Assembly (NCBI GenBank): GCA_021777685.1
Contig: JAJYDH010000005.1
Span: forward strand, 15,212-31,055
From: Planctomycetota bacterium
GTDB taxonomy: Bacteria; Planctomycetota; Planctomycetia; Isosphaerales; Isosphaeraceae
DNA: 15,844 nucleotides
Direction: 5' to 3'
The notes beneath the pieces are model-generated. The model made no database searches and was not told the origin of the DNA. It saw nothing but the letters and a program-made list of their open reading frames with translations. How positions within the stretch are numbered: position 1 is the stretch's first letter; each line of letters starts with the position of its first letter. Shown here piece after piece: positions 7,118 through 14,603 of this stretch. The position numbers and the translations under genes were made by a program.

Positions 7118-10100
7118 ATGCGACGAGTCGGCCGTCCCTGGCAAGCCCTGCTCCTGATCGCGGCCTGCGCCGGCATCGCCCCGGCGGCGGAGCCGAAGCC
7201 CCAGCCCCTGGCGCGGTACTTCCCGAAGAAAGACCTCGTCGCCTACGTCGAGTTCGACGGGGTCGACGCCCATTCGGAAGCCTGGAAGAAGACGTCGCTG
7301 GCACGGATGTTCGCGGAGACGCCCGCCGGCCCGATGCTGGAGAAGGTCGCCGCGCAGACCCTGGAAGGATTGCTCTCGCCCGACATGGAAGGCATCCTCT
7401 CGGCCGATGACGTGTCGAAGATCGTCTCGACCACGGCCCGATCGGGCTTCGCGTTCGCGATCAATCGCAAGGCCGACGACCCCTCGGCCAGGCCCTCGTG
7501 CATCGGCCTGGTCCTCCGGGGCGCGGGCAAGGGGCCGCTCCTGCCGACGATCAAGAAGGTCATGACGGCCGCCGGACTGCCGGCCGAGACGCTGGAGATG
7601 ACGAAGGTCGACAAGCCCGGAGGCCGCAAGGCCTTCCAGATCGGCGAGGAGGGGCAGCCGGGCGTGGCCTGGTGGGTCGAGAAAAATGACCTCGTCGTCA
7701 GCATCCTCGACGTCAAGTACGCCGACGCCATGATCGCGGCCCTCGACGGCAAGGAGCCGAACGCGATCGACCATCCCTCGCGCCTGGAGCTGGCCACGAC
7801 CGAAGACGGGTTCGAGCCGATCGGCCTGGCCTTCCTCGACATGACCGCCCTGCCGAAGATGCCGCCCGAGGCCGCCGACTTCGGCCTCGACGGGATCAAG
7901 CGGATGGACATCCGCTGGGGCTATCAGGGCGAGGCGCTCGTCAGCGTCTCGCGAATCCTCGCCCCCTCGCCGCGCAAGGGCGTCCTGGCGATGTTCGAGC
8001 AGCCCCGATTCGACGCCAGATCCCTGCCCCCCTTGCCGGCCGGGGTCGGGTCGTTCACGGTCCTCTCGCTGGATCTCGGCAAGGTCTACGACCAGATCGC
8101 GGCGCTTGCCAAGCTCGCCGATGGGGACAGCACGAAGGTCATCGCTGAGGCCGAGAAGGCGTTTCGGGAGGCGACCGGACGACGGCTCCGCGAGGACGTC
8201 CTGTCGCAGATCGGGCCGAGGCTGGTCTTCGCCGACGTGCCCACTCAGGTCTTCATCAGCTCCGACCGGCTCTCCTTCTTCGCCCAGGGGATGGCGCGCG
8301 TCCCCCGGTTCAGCTTGCTGGTCGAGGTCCCCGACCGGGCGAGGTTCCTCAAGGACCTGGACGCCATCGCGACCTGGGCCAACGCCCAGTTCCCCATCCC
8401 CAAAGATCCGAAGGCGAAGGAGGGTCAGCCGGCATCGCCACTGTTCCGCCGCCTCAAGAATGGCCAGGAGGGCTATGAGGTCGCCCTCTCGCCGACCTAC
8501 TGGCCGCTCCCGGCCGGCTATCGGCCGTCGATCATCGTCGGAGACCGTTACGCGTCGATCGGGACCTCGCCGGACGTGGCGAGGCTGGCCCTGAAGCCGG
8601 ATGGAGAACTCGGCGCGTCGCTCGATCGGGCGCTCGCCAGCCTGCCGGGCAACCTCACGGTCCTGACCGCCTCCGACACCCGGAATTCGGCCCTGCCCGA
8701 GATCCTCGCCAACGTGCCGTCGATGATCCAGTGGTGGGGCTTCATGATCCAGGGGATCTCCGTCACCGAGAGCGTGACGGTCAGCCCGCCCCGGGCCGCG
8801 TCGGGGGTCCCGGTCCCGGACGAGGTCGTAGCTTCCGAAGTGGGCCCGCGAGTGTCGGTGGCCGAGCCGGTCCCGGCCGAGGCGTTGGCATCCCCGGCTG
8901 TCGGTCCCGCTCGCCCCGCGGTCCCGGTCGCCCCGGCTCCGGCGGTCGCCCCGTCTCCCGTCGCCGCCTCGCCGCCGCAAGCCGGGCCGATCCCGCCGGA
9001 CGTGCCGGCATCGGCCCCACTTCCCCCCGCGGGAGTGTTGCCGGCCCCGGCGTTCGCGATCGTCCCGGCTCCCGCGATCGCGCCGGGTGTTTCGTCCGTC
9101 CCGGCTCCGGTCTTCCCCGCTCCGGCGTCGGTGGACCCTCCGGCCATGGAAGACCCGGCCGTCCGGCCCGTCGTCGGCGACTCGCCGACGAGGCTCGGCC
9201 CGATCCTGGTCCGCGTGAGCCCGTCCGCCGTGAGGCCGGCGCCCGCCCAGGTCGCCGGGGAGGCCCCGGCCTCGCCCTTCGCGGCGATCCCGGCGCTCAA
9301 ATTCCGGCTCCGGCTCGACCCGGACGAGATCCCCACGCCCGACGAACTCCGCCCTTACCTGTTCGCGGCCACCTACGCGATGTCGGTCGACGACAGGGGC
9401 TTCAAGATCACCTCGCGCGAGTCGTTCCCCTCGCTCAACCCGATCAGCCTGGCGCCTCTGGCCGTCACGGCGGCCCTGCCCATCTTCCAGGAGTTGCGGG
9501 AGGAGAGCGAGAAGAAGCGGCTCTCGGACAACCTCAGCAAGGTCGGGGAGGCGCTGCTCGCCTACCAGGAGAAGAACGGCCACTTCCCGCTCCCGGCGAC
9601 CCTCGACAAGGACGGCAAGCCGCTCCTGAGCTGGCGGGTCGAGCTCCTGCCATTCCTGGGCGAGAAGGACCTCTACGACGAGTTCGAGCGAGACCAGCCC
9701 TGGGACAGCCCGCACAACAAGGCCCTGCTCGAACGGATGCCCGAAGCGTTCGCCCTGCCCGACGGCGACGACGAGGACGGCTTGACCCACTACCGGGGTC
9801 TGATCGGCAAGCGTGCCTTCTTCGATCCCGAGGTCAAGGAAGGGGTCACAATCGCCTCGATCACCGACGGGACCTCGAATACCCTGGCCCTGGTGGAGAC
9901 CAAGGCGTCGGTCCCCTGGACCAGGCCGGGAACCGAGATCCGGATTGAGGGGCCCGGCGAACCCGACGACAGGACGGCGAAACTCCTGAAACGCCTCGGA
10001 TCGGGGAAGGGCGGCGGGTTCCAGGCCCTGCTCGCGGACGGGTCGGTCCGGTTCATCCGCGACTCGGTCGACCTCAAGGTCCTCCGGGCGATCACCACCC

Positions 10101-10138
10101 GCGACGGAGAGGAGGCGGTCTCGGCCGACTCGTTCTGA
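7118..10138 (+). CDS. Large secreted protein with C-terminal DUF1559-like domain
   Basis: Predicted protein of 1006 residues with a signal peptide (basic MRRVGRPWQ, hydrophobic core, cleavage near APAA-EPK at residue 24). Residues about 25-550 are a mixed alpha/beta region of unknown family (ARYFPKKDLVAYVEFDGVD near its start). Residues about 552-722 are a Pro/Ala/Val-rich linker with repeats such as PAPAVAPSPVAASPPQAGP. The C-terminal part is DUF1559-like: DNLSKVGEALLAYQEKNGHFP (about 804), LLSWRVELLPFLGEKDLYDEF, ITDGTSNTLALVE (about 915) and LLADGSVRFIRDSVDLKVLRAITTRDGEE near the end. Typical planctomycete DUF1559 proteins begin with a type IV pilin-like N-terminal helix (GFTLIELLVVIAIIAIL type), and that is absent here. 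The start at 7118 has AAAGGA upstream; 7091 does not suit a signal peptide. The function is unknown; a cell-surface or matrix role is the usual guess. Confidence 0.85.
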   Translation: MRRVGRPWQALLLIAACAGIAPAAEPKPQPLARYFPKKDLVAYVEFDGVDAHSEAWKKTSLARMFAETPAGPMLEKVAAQTLEGLLSPDMEGILSADDVSKIVSTTARSGFAFAINRKADDPSARPSCIGLVLRGAGKGPLLPTIKKVMTAAGLPAETLEMTKVDKPGGRKAFQIGEEGQPGVAWWVEKNDLVVSILDVKYADAMIAALDGKEPNAIDHPSRLELATTEDGFEPIGLAFLDMTALPKMPPEAADFGLDGIKRMDIRWGYQGEALVSVSRILAPSPRKGVLAMFEQPRFDARSLPPLPAGVGSFTVLSLDLGKVYDQIAALAKLADGDSTKVIAEAEKAFREATGRRLREDVLSQIGPRLVFADVPTQVFISSDRLSFFAQGMARVPRFSLLVEVPDRARFLKDLDAIATWANAQFPIPKDPKAKEGQPASPLFRRLKNGQEGYEVALSPTYWPLPAGYRPSIIVGDRYASIGTSPDVARLALKPDGELGASLDRALASLPGNLTVLTASDTRNSALPEILANVPSMIQWWGFMIQGISVTESVTVSPPRAASGVPVPDEVVASEVGPRVSVAEPVPAEALASPAVGPARPAVPVAPAPAVAPSPVAASPPQAGPIPPDVPASAPLPPAGVLPAPAFAIVPAPAIAPGVSSVPAPVFPAPASVDPPAMEDPAVRPVVGDSPTRLGPILVRVSPSAVRPAPAQVAGEAPASPFAAIPALKFRLRLDPDEIPTPDELRPYLFAATYAMSVDDRGFKITSRESFPSLNPISLAPLAVTAALPIFQELREESEKKRLSDNLSKVGEALLAYQEKNGHFPLPATLDKDGKPLLSWRVELLPFLGEKDLYDEFERDQPWDSPHNKALLERMPEAFALPDGDDEDGLTHYRGLIGKRAFFDPEVKEGVTIASITDGTSNTLALVETKASVPWTRPGTEIRIEGPGEPDDRTAKLLKRLGSGKGGGFQALLADGSVRFIRDSVDLKVLRAITTRDGEEAVSADSF

Positions 10139-10241
10139 CGGGCCGATCTCCTGCCATCCTGTCATCCGGGGGCCAGACTGGCAGCCGGAGGAGGGCGGAA
10201 GAACGCCCTTGAGTCATCCCAAATCGTGATGAATGGTAGAC

Positions 10242-10363
10242 TTCGGGCTCGCGAGACCGATCGGCACCGGTCTTGCTATCTGAAGCATGTTGTAGGCCCG
10301 AAAAAAATCAAACCACCGGGCCGTCCCGAGTCTTCCCGCCGGAGGCTCGGGGTGGCCTTTTTT
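10242..10363 (+). promoter_or_regulatory. Structured htpG leader, candidate transcription attenuator
   Basis: Pairings visible in order: TTCGGGC (10242-10248) with GCCCGAA (10296-10302), enclosing the hairpin AGACCG (10254-10259) / CGGTCT (10268-10273); then the terminator-like hairpin at 10319-10363. A competing pairing, GGCCCG (10295-10300) with CGGGCC (10317-10322), uses part of both the first stem and the terminator's 5' arm, so the two states exclude each other. This is the layout of an attenuator or riboswitch-type leader. The pairings are read from sequence and the regulation is inference; GC-rich DNA gives chance pairings. I found no CIRCE inverted repeat (TTAGCACTC-N9-GAGTGCTAA) and no clear promoter in the 240-bp gap. 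Confidence 0.4.
10319..10363 (+). terminator. Intrinsic terminator-like hairpin just upstream of htpG
   Basis: GGCCGTCCCGAG (10319-10330) pairs with CTCGGGGTGGCC (10346-10357), 12 pairs including two G-U. It is extended by CTTCC (10332-10336) with GGAGG (10341-10345) over a CGCC loop, and followed by six T (10358-10363). This is the only hairpin with a T-run that I found in the window. It ends 15 bases before the htpG ATG, so it sits in that gene's leader unless it terminates transcription from the upstream gene. Confidence 0.7.
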
Positions 10364-10378
10364 CGTCGGGGATGGTCG

Positions 10379-12262
10379 ATGTCCACCGTCACGAACCGTC
10401 AGCAGTTCACCTTCCAGGCCGAGATCAAGCAGCTCCTCCAGCTCCTCTCCCACTCACTCTACCAGAGCCGCGAGATCGCCATTCGCGAGCTGATCTCCAA
10501 CGCCTCGGATGCCCTCGACAAGATGCGGTTCGTCGCGATGACCGAGGAGACGTACCGCGACGCCTCGCCGCTGGAGATCGTCGTCGAAGGGCGCCCCGAC
10601 GCCCGAGAGCTGGTCATCCGCGACAACGGGATCGGGATGACGCACGACGAGCTGGTGACGAACCTCGGCACGATCGCCCACAGCGGGTCGTTGGAGTTCC
10701 TCAAGAACGTCCCGGCCGGCGGCAAGGCCGACGTCTCGCTGATCGGCCAGTTCGGCGTCGGGTTCTATTCGGCGTTCATGCTCGCCGACTCGGTCCGCGT
10801 CCGGTCGAGGAGCTACAAGGAGACCTCGGGCTGGGAGTGGGAGTCGGACGGCTCGGGCACGTTCTCCGTCGCCGAGGCCGAGGGGCTCCCGCGAGGGACC
10901 GAGATCATCCTCCATCTCAAGGACGACGCGAAGGAGTTCGCCGACGATTATCGGATCAAGTCGGTGCTGAAGACCTATTCGGGCTTCGTGCCGCACCCGA
11001 TCAAGGTCGGCGACCAGGTCGTCAACGACCAGAAGCCGATCTGGGTCGAGCCCAAGGGGCAGGTCACGGACGAGCAGCACGCCCGGTTCTACCAGTACCT
11101 GACCCACAGGGCCGACGAGTCGCCGCTCTGGCACCTGCACATGGCGGTCGACTCGCCGATCCAGTTCCGCGCCATCCTCTACTGTCCGAAGACGAACGTC
11201 GAGCGGCTTGGCTTCGGCCGGCTGGAACACGGTATCAGCCTTTGCGCCAAACGCATCCTCGTCCAGGGGGATTGCCGGGATCTCCTGCCCGAATACCTCC
11301 GGTTCCTCTACGGCCTGGTCGACTCGGAAGACCTGCCGCTCAACGTCTCGCGCGAGACGCTCCAGGACAACTCGGTCATCCGCAAGATCCGAGGGGTCCT
11401 GACCAAGGGGGTGCTGGACAAGCTCTCGGCCCTGGCGACCGAGAAGCCCGACGAGTACCTCGACTTCTACAAGCAGTTCGGCCCGACCCTGAAAGAAGGG
11501 ATCGCTGTCGACCCGACCAACCGCGACCGCGTGGCGAAGCTCCTCCGGTTCGCCTCGTCCCGCTCGGAGGACGGGTCGGAGCCGACCGGGCTGGAAGATT
11601 ACATCAAGCGGGCCCCCGCCGATTCCAAGGCCATTTATTACCTGGGCGGGCCCGACCTCGCCTCGATCCGCAAGAGCCCGAACCTGGAGATCTTCCGCAA
11701 GCGGAACCTCGAAGTCCTGCTCCTGACGGACCCGATCGACGAGTTCGTCATGACCTCGCTCCACGCCTTCGACAACAAGACGCTCACGTCGATCGACGCC
11801 TCCGACCTGGAGCTGCCGGGCCTCGACGCCGAGAAGCCGACCGAGGCCGAGGAGCCGACCACGGGCGGGTTCGGCAAGGTGCTCGACCTCTTCCGGTCGA
11901 GCCTGGGGGATCGCGTGGAGTCGGTCCGGGCCTCGAAGCGCCTGACCGACAGCCCTTGCTGCCTGGTCAACGCCGACGGCGGCCTGAGCATCCAGATGCA
12001 GCGGCTCCTCAAGGCGAACAACCGCGAGTTCCCCGCCTCCCGGCGCATCCTCGAGGTCAACCCCGACGCTCCCCTGATCCAACGCCTGGTCCAGCTCTCG
12101 GCCAACCCCGAGAACGAGCCGTTCATCCGCCTCTGCGGCCTCCAGCTCTGGGCGAACACGATGGTCCTTGAGGGCGAGACCGCGGAGCCCGAGGAGATGG
12201 TCGCCCGCGTCCAGGCCCTCATGGAACAGGCCGCGCAGGCGAAGTCGTCGATCATCATCTGA
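10379..12262 (+). CDS. htpG: Molecular chaperone HtpG (bacterial Hsp90)
   Basis: Predicted cytoplasmic protein of 627 residues, the usual HtpG length (E. coli about 624). It is an ATP-driven dimeric chaperone that remodels late folding intermediates. The N-terminal GHKL ATPase domain has RELISNASDALDKMRF (catalytic Glu37, Mg-binding Asn41), RDNGIGMT (adenine-contacting Asp82), GTIAHSGSLEFL and the glycine-rich lid GQFGVGFYSAFM (123-134). The middle domain has LPLNVSRETLQ with Arg325, equivalent to the gamma-phosphate-sensing Arg of Hsp90. The C-terminal dimerisation domain is intact through MEQAAQAKSSIII. All key residues are present. The start at 10379 matches the conserved beginning (QQFTFQAEIKQLLQLLSHSLY); the frame is open upstream to 10226, but that stretch is leader with a terminator-like hairpin. 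The ribosome-binding site is modest (GGGGA). It converges on the cyclase gene. Confidence 0.97.
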   Translation: MSTVTNRQQFTFQAEIKQLLQLLSHSLYQSREIAIRELISNASDALDKMRFVAMTEETYRDASPLEIVVEGRPDARELVIRDNGIGMTHDELVTNLGTIAHSGSLEFLKNVPAGGKADVSLIGQFGVGFYSAFMLADSVRVRSRSYKETSGWEWESDGSGTFSVAEAEGLPRGTEIILHLKDDAKEFADDYRIKSVLKTYSGFVPHPIKVGDQVVNDQKPIWVEPKGQVTDEQHARFYQYLTHRADESPLWHLHMAVDSPIQFRAILYCPKTNVERLGFGRLEHGISLCAKRILVQGDCRDLLPEYLRFLYGLVDSEDLPLNVSRETLQDNSVIRKIRGVLTKGVLDKLSALATEKPDEYLDFYKQFGPTLKEGIAVDPTNRDRVAKLLRFASSRSEDGSEPTGLEDYIKRAPADSKAIYYLGGPDLASIRKSPNLEIFRKRNLEVLLLTDPIDEFVMTSLHAFDNKTLTSIDASDLELPGLDAEKPTEAEEPTTGGFGKVLDLFRSSLGDRVESVRASKRLTDSPCCLVNADGGLSIQMQRLLKANNREFPASRRILEVNPDAPLIQRLVQLSANPENEPFIRLCGLQLWANTMVLEGETAEPEEMVARVQALMEQAAQAKSSIII

Positions 12263-12263
12263 T

Positions 12264-12310
12264 CGGACGATGGCCCCCGGGTGGTCCGATGCCCGCCCGG
12301 GGGCCGTCCG
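12264..12310. terminator. GC-rich hairpin between htpG and the convergent cyclase gene
   Basis: GGCCCCCGGG (12272-12281) pairs perfectly with CCCGGGGGCC (12296-12305). The stem continues outward as CGGAC (12264-12268) with GTCCG (12306-12310) after a 3-base bulge. It begins 1 base after the htpG stop and ends 5 bases before the cyclase stop, so it can serve both strands. There is no T-run on either side, as with the hairpin at 951-982. Confidence 0.6.
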
Positions 12311-12315
12311 CGACT

Positions 12316-14259
12316 TCAGGTATTCATCGTCTCGGGCCTGGCCGCCGCCCTCTCGACCCGGTCGGCGTCGGTCAGTTCATAGATCGTCACGGCCGTGGAG
12401 CGCCCCTTGACCGTCGCCCGGCCGAGCGGCCGGGCCTGGATCGAGCCGGCGGCTTCGAGGTAGGTCTCCTCGCTGATGAGGATGCTCGTCCCGTAGGTCT
12501 TGTTCAGCCCTTCGAGCCGGCTCGCCAGGTTGACCGAGTCGCCGACGACGGTGTAGTTCATCCGCGACTCGTTGCCGATGTTGCCGACGACGACCTCGCC
12601 CGTGTGGATGCCAATCCGCGTGATGAGCGGCGGCCGGCCCTCGGACTCCCAGCGCGAGATGGCCTCGCCCAGGCGTTTCTGGATGCGAACCGCCGCCGAA
12701 CAGGCCGAGGCCGCAGTGTCGGAGATCGGCTGGGGTGCGCCCCAGAAGGCCATCACGGAGTCGCCGATATATTTGTCGACCGTCCCTCCGGTGGCGTGGA
12801 TCTCCTCGCTGAGGATGCCGAAATACTCGCCCAACTGGTCCACCAGGGCCTCGGGGGTCGACGTCTCGGAGATCGTGGTGAAATCCTTGATGTCGCTGAA
12901 GAAGATGGTCAGCCGCTTCCGGGCCCCGCCGAGTCGGGCATCCTGCCCGGAGTCGATGAGGGAGCGGACCAGCTCGGCCGGGACGTACTTCCGGAACGAT
13001 CGGAGGCCGCTCTTCATCTCCTCGGAGGCGACGGCCAGGCGGTCGACCTCCAGGACGAACGAGTGGGCGATCGGCCGGGGCGAGAGCCGGAGGTCGCCCA
13101 CCCGGTTAGCCTCGCGCGCCAGGTGTTCCAGTGGCCTGGCCACCTGCCCGGAGACGAAGACGCCGACGACGATGGCCAGCACGAGGGCGGCGAGCGTGAT
13201 GAGCAAGGCCGTGCGGCTCGCCTGATGGGCGAAGGCCAGGATTTCCTCCTCGGCGATCACCGTGCAGATCACCCATCGCGGCTTGTCGGTCCCGGACAAC
13301 AGGTTGTAGTTCCCGAAATAGCGCTTTCCGTCGAGCGTGAACCGCGACGCCCCTTGCCTCCCGGCCGTCGCGCCGGCCCCGTCGAGCGAGACGCTGGCCA
13401 GCATGGCCCGGGTCCTGGCGTCGTCGAACTTCTCGATCGGCACCAGCGAGGGGGAGCCGCCCTCGGGCGGTCGCGGCCCGGTGAGGAGTTCCTGCCGAGG
13501 ATGGGCGATGACCCTCGGCCCGTCCGCCCTCAGCTCGACGATGAAGGCGAACCCGTCCCGGCCGAGTTCCAGGAGTTGAAGCTGGCGGCAGAGGCTCCCG
13601 AGGTCGAAGTCCGCGGTCACGACGGATTCCAGGACCCCGTCGGGGCCGTAAAGCGGGGCGGCGTGCGTCACCCCCAGGACTTCGTTGAGCTTGCCCACCC
13701 CCAGGAAGACATAAGTCTCGGTCCAGATCGGGCGTTTCGACCGGCTCGCCAGCTCGAACCAGGGCCGCGACCGGATGTCGGGGGTCTCGGCCTCTGACCG
13801 GAAGGGAGTCCGAGGATAGTCCCCGACCTTGTATTCCTTCACGCCGAACTTGTCCGTCCCGGCCTTTCGGGTCGACTCCCAGATCGTGAGCTGCCCGTCC
13901 TGAAGCCGAGAGACGCCCGAGGATTCGCCCGTCTTCGAATATCCGATGAACTGCGAGGTGATCGCGGGCGAAACCTCCAGCGACTGGCTCCAGTAGGCGA
14001 TGAGTCCTTTCGGATCGTCCCGGGATAGCTGGCCGGACTCCATGAGCTTGAGCGCCAGGGCCGATTGCTCATCCGCGTGGCCGAGCAGATTATCGACGAA
14101 ATGGTCGATGATCTGGGAGACCAGATCGAGGACCTGCTTGGAGAGGTCTTCCGCCGCGAGTCGGGCCTGGACGTAGGAACTGATCCCGACCGCCGTCAAG
14201 GTGGCGACGATCAACCCCAGGAGGATGGTGAGTATGGCCGCCCGGAAAGGTAATTTCAT
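12316..14259 (-). CDS. Membrane-bound class III adenylate cyclase with periplasmic sensor and HAMP
   Basis: Predicted protein of 647 residues that makes cyclic AMP from ATP. Order: transmembrane helix 1 (about 7-28); a periplasmic sensor region (about 30-345) of dCache type, with RPWFELASRSKRPIWTETYV (165-184) and VVTADFDLGSL (213-223); transmembrane helix 2 (about 350-371); HAMP linker (about 372-420); cyclase domain (about 450-627). Catalytic residues are all present: metal-binding Asp456 (FFSDIKDF) and Asp500 (YIGDSVMAFWG), adenine-selecting Lys496 (VDKYIGD), Thr570 (NYTVVGD), and transition-state Asn577 and Arg581 (VNLASRLEG). Lys plus Thr indicates ATP specificity and the class IIIb subtype. 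The start at 14259 puts the signal-anchor helix at the N-terminus; the frame is open to 14454, but those codons are Arg-rich and lack coding character. The ribosome-binding site is weak. The signal sensed is unknown. Confidence 0.92.
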   Translation of the reverse strand: MKLPFRAAILTILLGLIVATLTAVGISSYVQARLAAEDLSKQVLDLVSQIIDHFVDNLLGHADEQSALALKLMESGQLSRDDPKGLIAYWSQSLEVSPAITSQFIGYSKTGESSGVSRLQDGQLTIWESTRKAGTDKFGVKEYKVGDYPRTPFRSEAETPDIRSRPWFELASRSKRPIWTETYVFLGVGKLNEVLGVTHAAPLYGPDGVLESVVTADFDLGSLCRQLQLLELGRDGFAFIVELRADGPRVIAHPRQELLTGPRPPEGGSPSLVPIEKFDDARTRAMLASVSLDGAGATAGRQGASRFTLDGKRYFGNYNLLSGTDKPRWVICTVIAEEEILAFAHQASRTALLITLAALVLAIVVGVFVSGQVARPLEHLAREANRVGDLRLSPRPIAHSFVLEVDRLAVASEEMKSGLRSFRKYVPAELVRSLIDSGQDARLGGARKRLTIFFSDIKDFTTISETSTPEALVDQLGEYFGILSEEIHATGGTVDKYIGDSVMAFWGAPQPISDTAASACSAAVRIQKRLGEAISRWESEGRPPLITRIGIHTGEVVVGNIGNESRMNYTVVGDSVNLASRLEGLNKTYGTSILISEETYLEAAGSIQARPLGRATVKGRSTAVTIYELTDADRVERAAARPETMNT

Positions 14260-14603
14260 GACGCTGGGGTTTCCACGGGCCCGGCCGGTTGGCCCCCTGA
14301 TCTCTCGCCGAATTGCATTCCGTCGCCGGCCGGATGGCCTCCGGATGCGAAGGGCCAATCGCCGACGACCCTGGGGGACGATGACACTCTCTCGCGAGCA
14401 AGCATAAGTGGCCGGGATTCCGCACGCCAGCGACCACCCGGAAGACTCGGGCAAGGCCGAGAACCGTCCGATGACCGGGCGCCGACCCCGAGATTCCCCG
14501 TTCGCCCTTGTGAGCGGGGGCCGATGCGATTAGTCTCAATAGGGCCATCCCAGGAACGCAGAAGCACGCACCCCGCCATCGACCCACCGAGGAATCGCAC
14601 CCG
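14260..14603. other. Divergent intergenic region, 344 bp
   Basis: This separates the cyclase gene (-) from the DUF1080 gene (+), so it should hold promoters for both. The only candidate I see is weak, for the plus-strand gene: TTGTGA (14508-14513), 17 bases, TAGTCT (14531-14536), about 68 bases before the ATG. I see no cAMP-receptor-type TGTGA-N6-TCACA palindrome, no RNA gene and no long repeat. A short palindrome CTCGCGAG lies near 14391. Confidence 0.35.

Noticed and set aside
5037..7304. 755-codon minus-strand frame across the di-heme gene and palindrome cluster
   Set aside because: It has shadow-type composition and spans an intergenic palindrome cluster without interruption, with no motifs. 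The plus-strand gene has two heme-binding sites and conserved ends.
6827..10165. 1112-codon open frame on the minus strand opposite the DUF1559-like gene
   Set aside because: It is full of Arg, Gly and Asp repeats (GDRRSRGDRDRG type), has no recognisable motif, and mirrors a gene with signal peptide and domain signatures. Long antisense frames are expected at this GC content.
10151..10184. CTGCCA/TGGCAG inverted repeat after the DUF1559-like gene as a terminator
   Set aside because: Only 6 pairs around a 22-base loop and no T-run; too weak to report as a feature.
10226..10378. N-terminal extension of HtpG starting at 10226
   Set aside because: The in-frame codons cross a terminator-like hairpin and give a basic, non-conserved peptide; HtpG proteins begin at the position matching 10379.
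10273..12171. Second long plus-strand frame overlapping htpG
   Set aside because: It is an Arg/Pro/Gly-rich out-of-frame shadow of htpG, which is unambiguous.
12289..13797. 502-codon plus-strand frame opposite the cyclase gene
   Set aside because: It is a shadow of the cyclase gene, whose catalytic residues are complete on the minus strand.
14260..14454. 65-codon N-terminal extension of the cyclase
   Set aside because: It is Arg-rich and would place a non-conserved tail before the signal-anchor helix. The ATG at 14259 fits the membrane topology.
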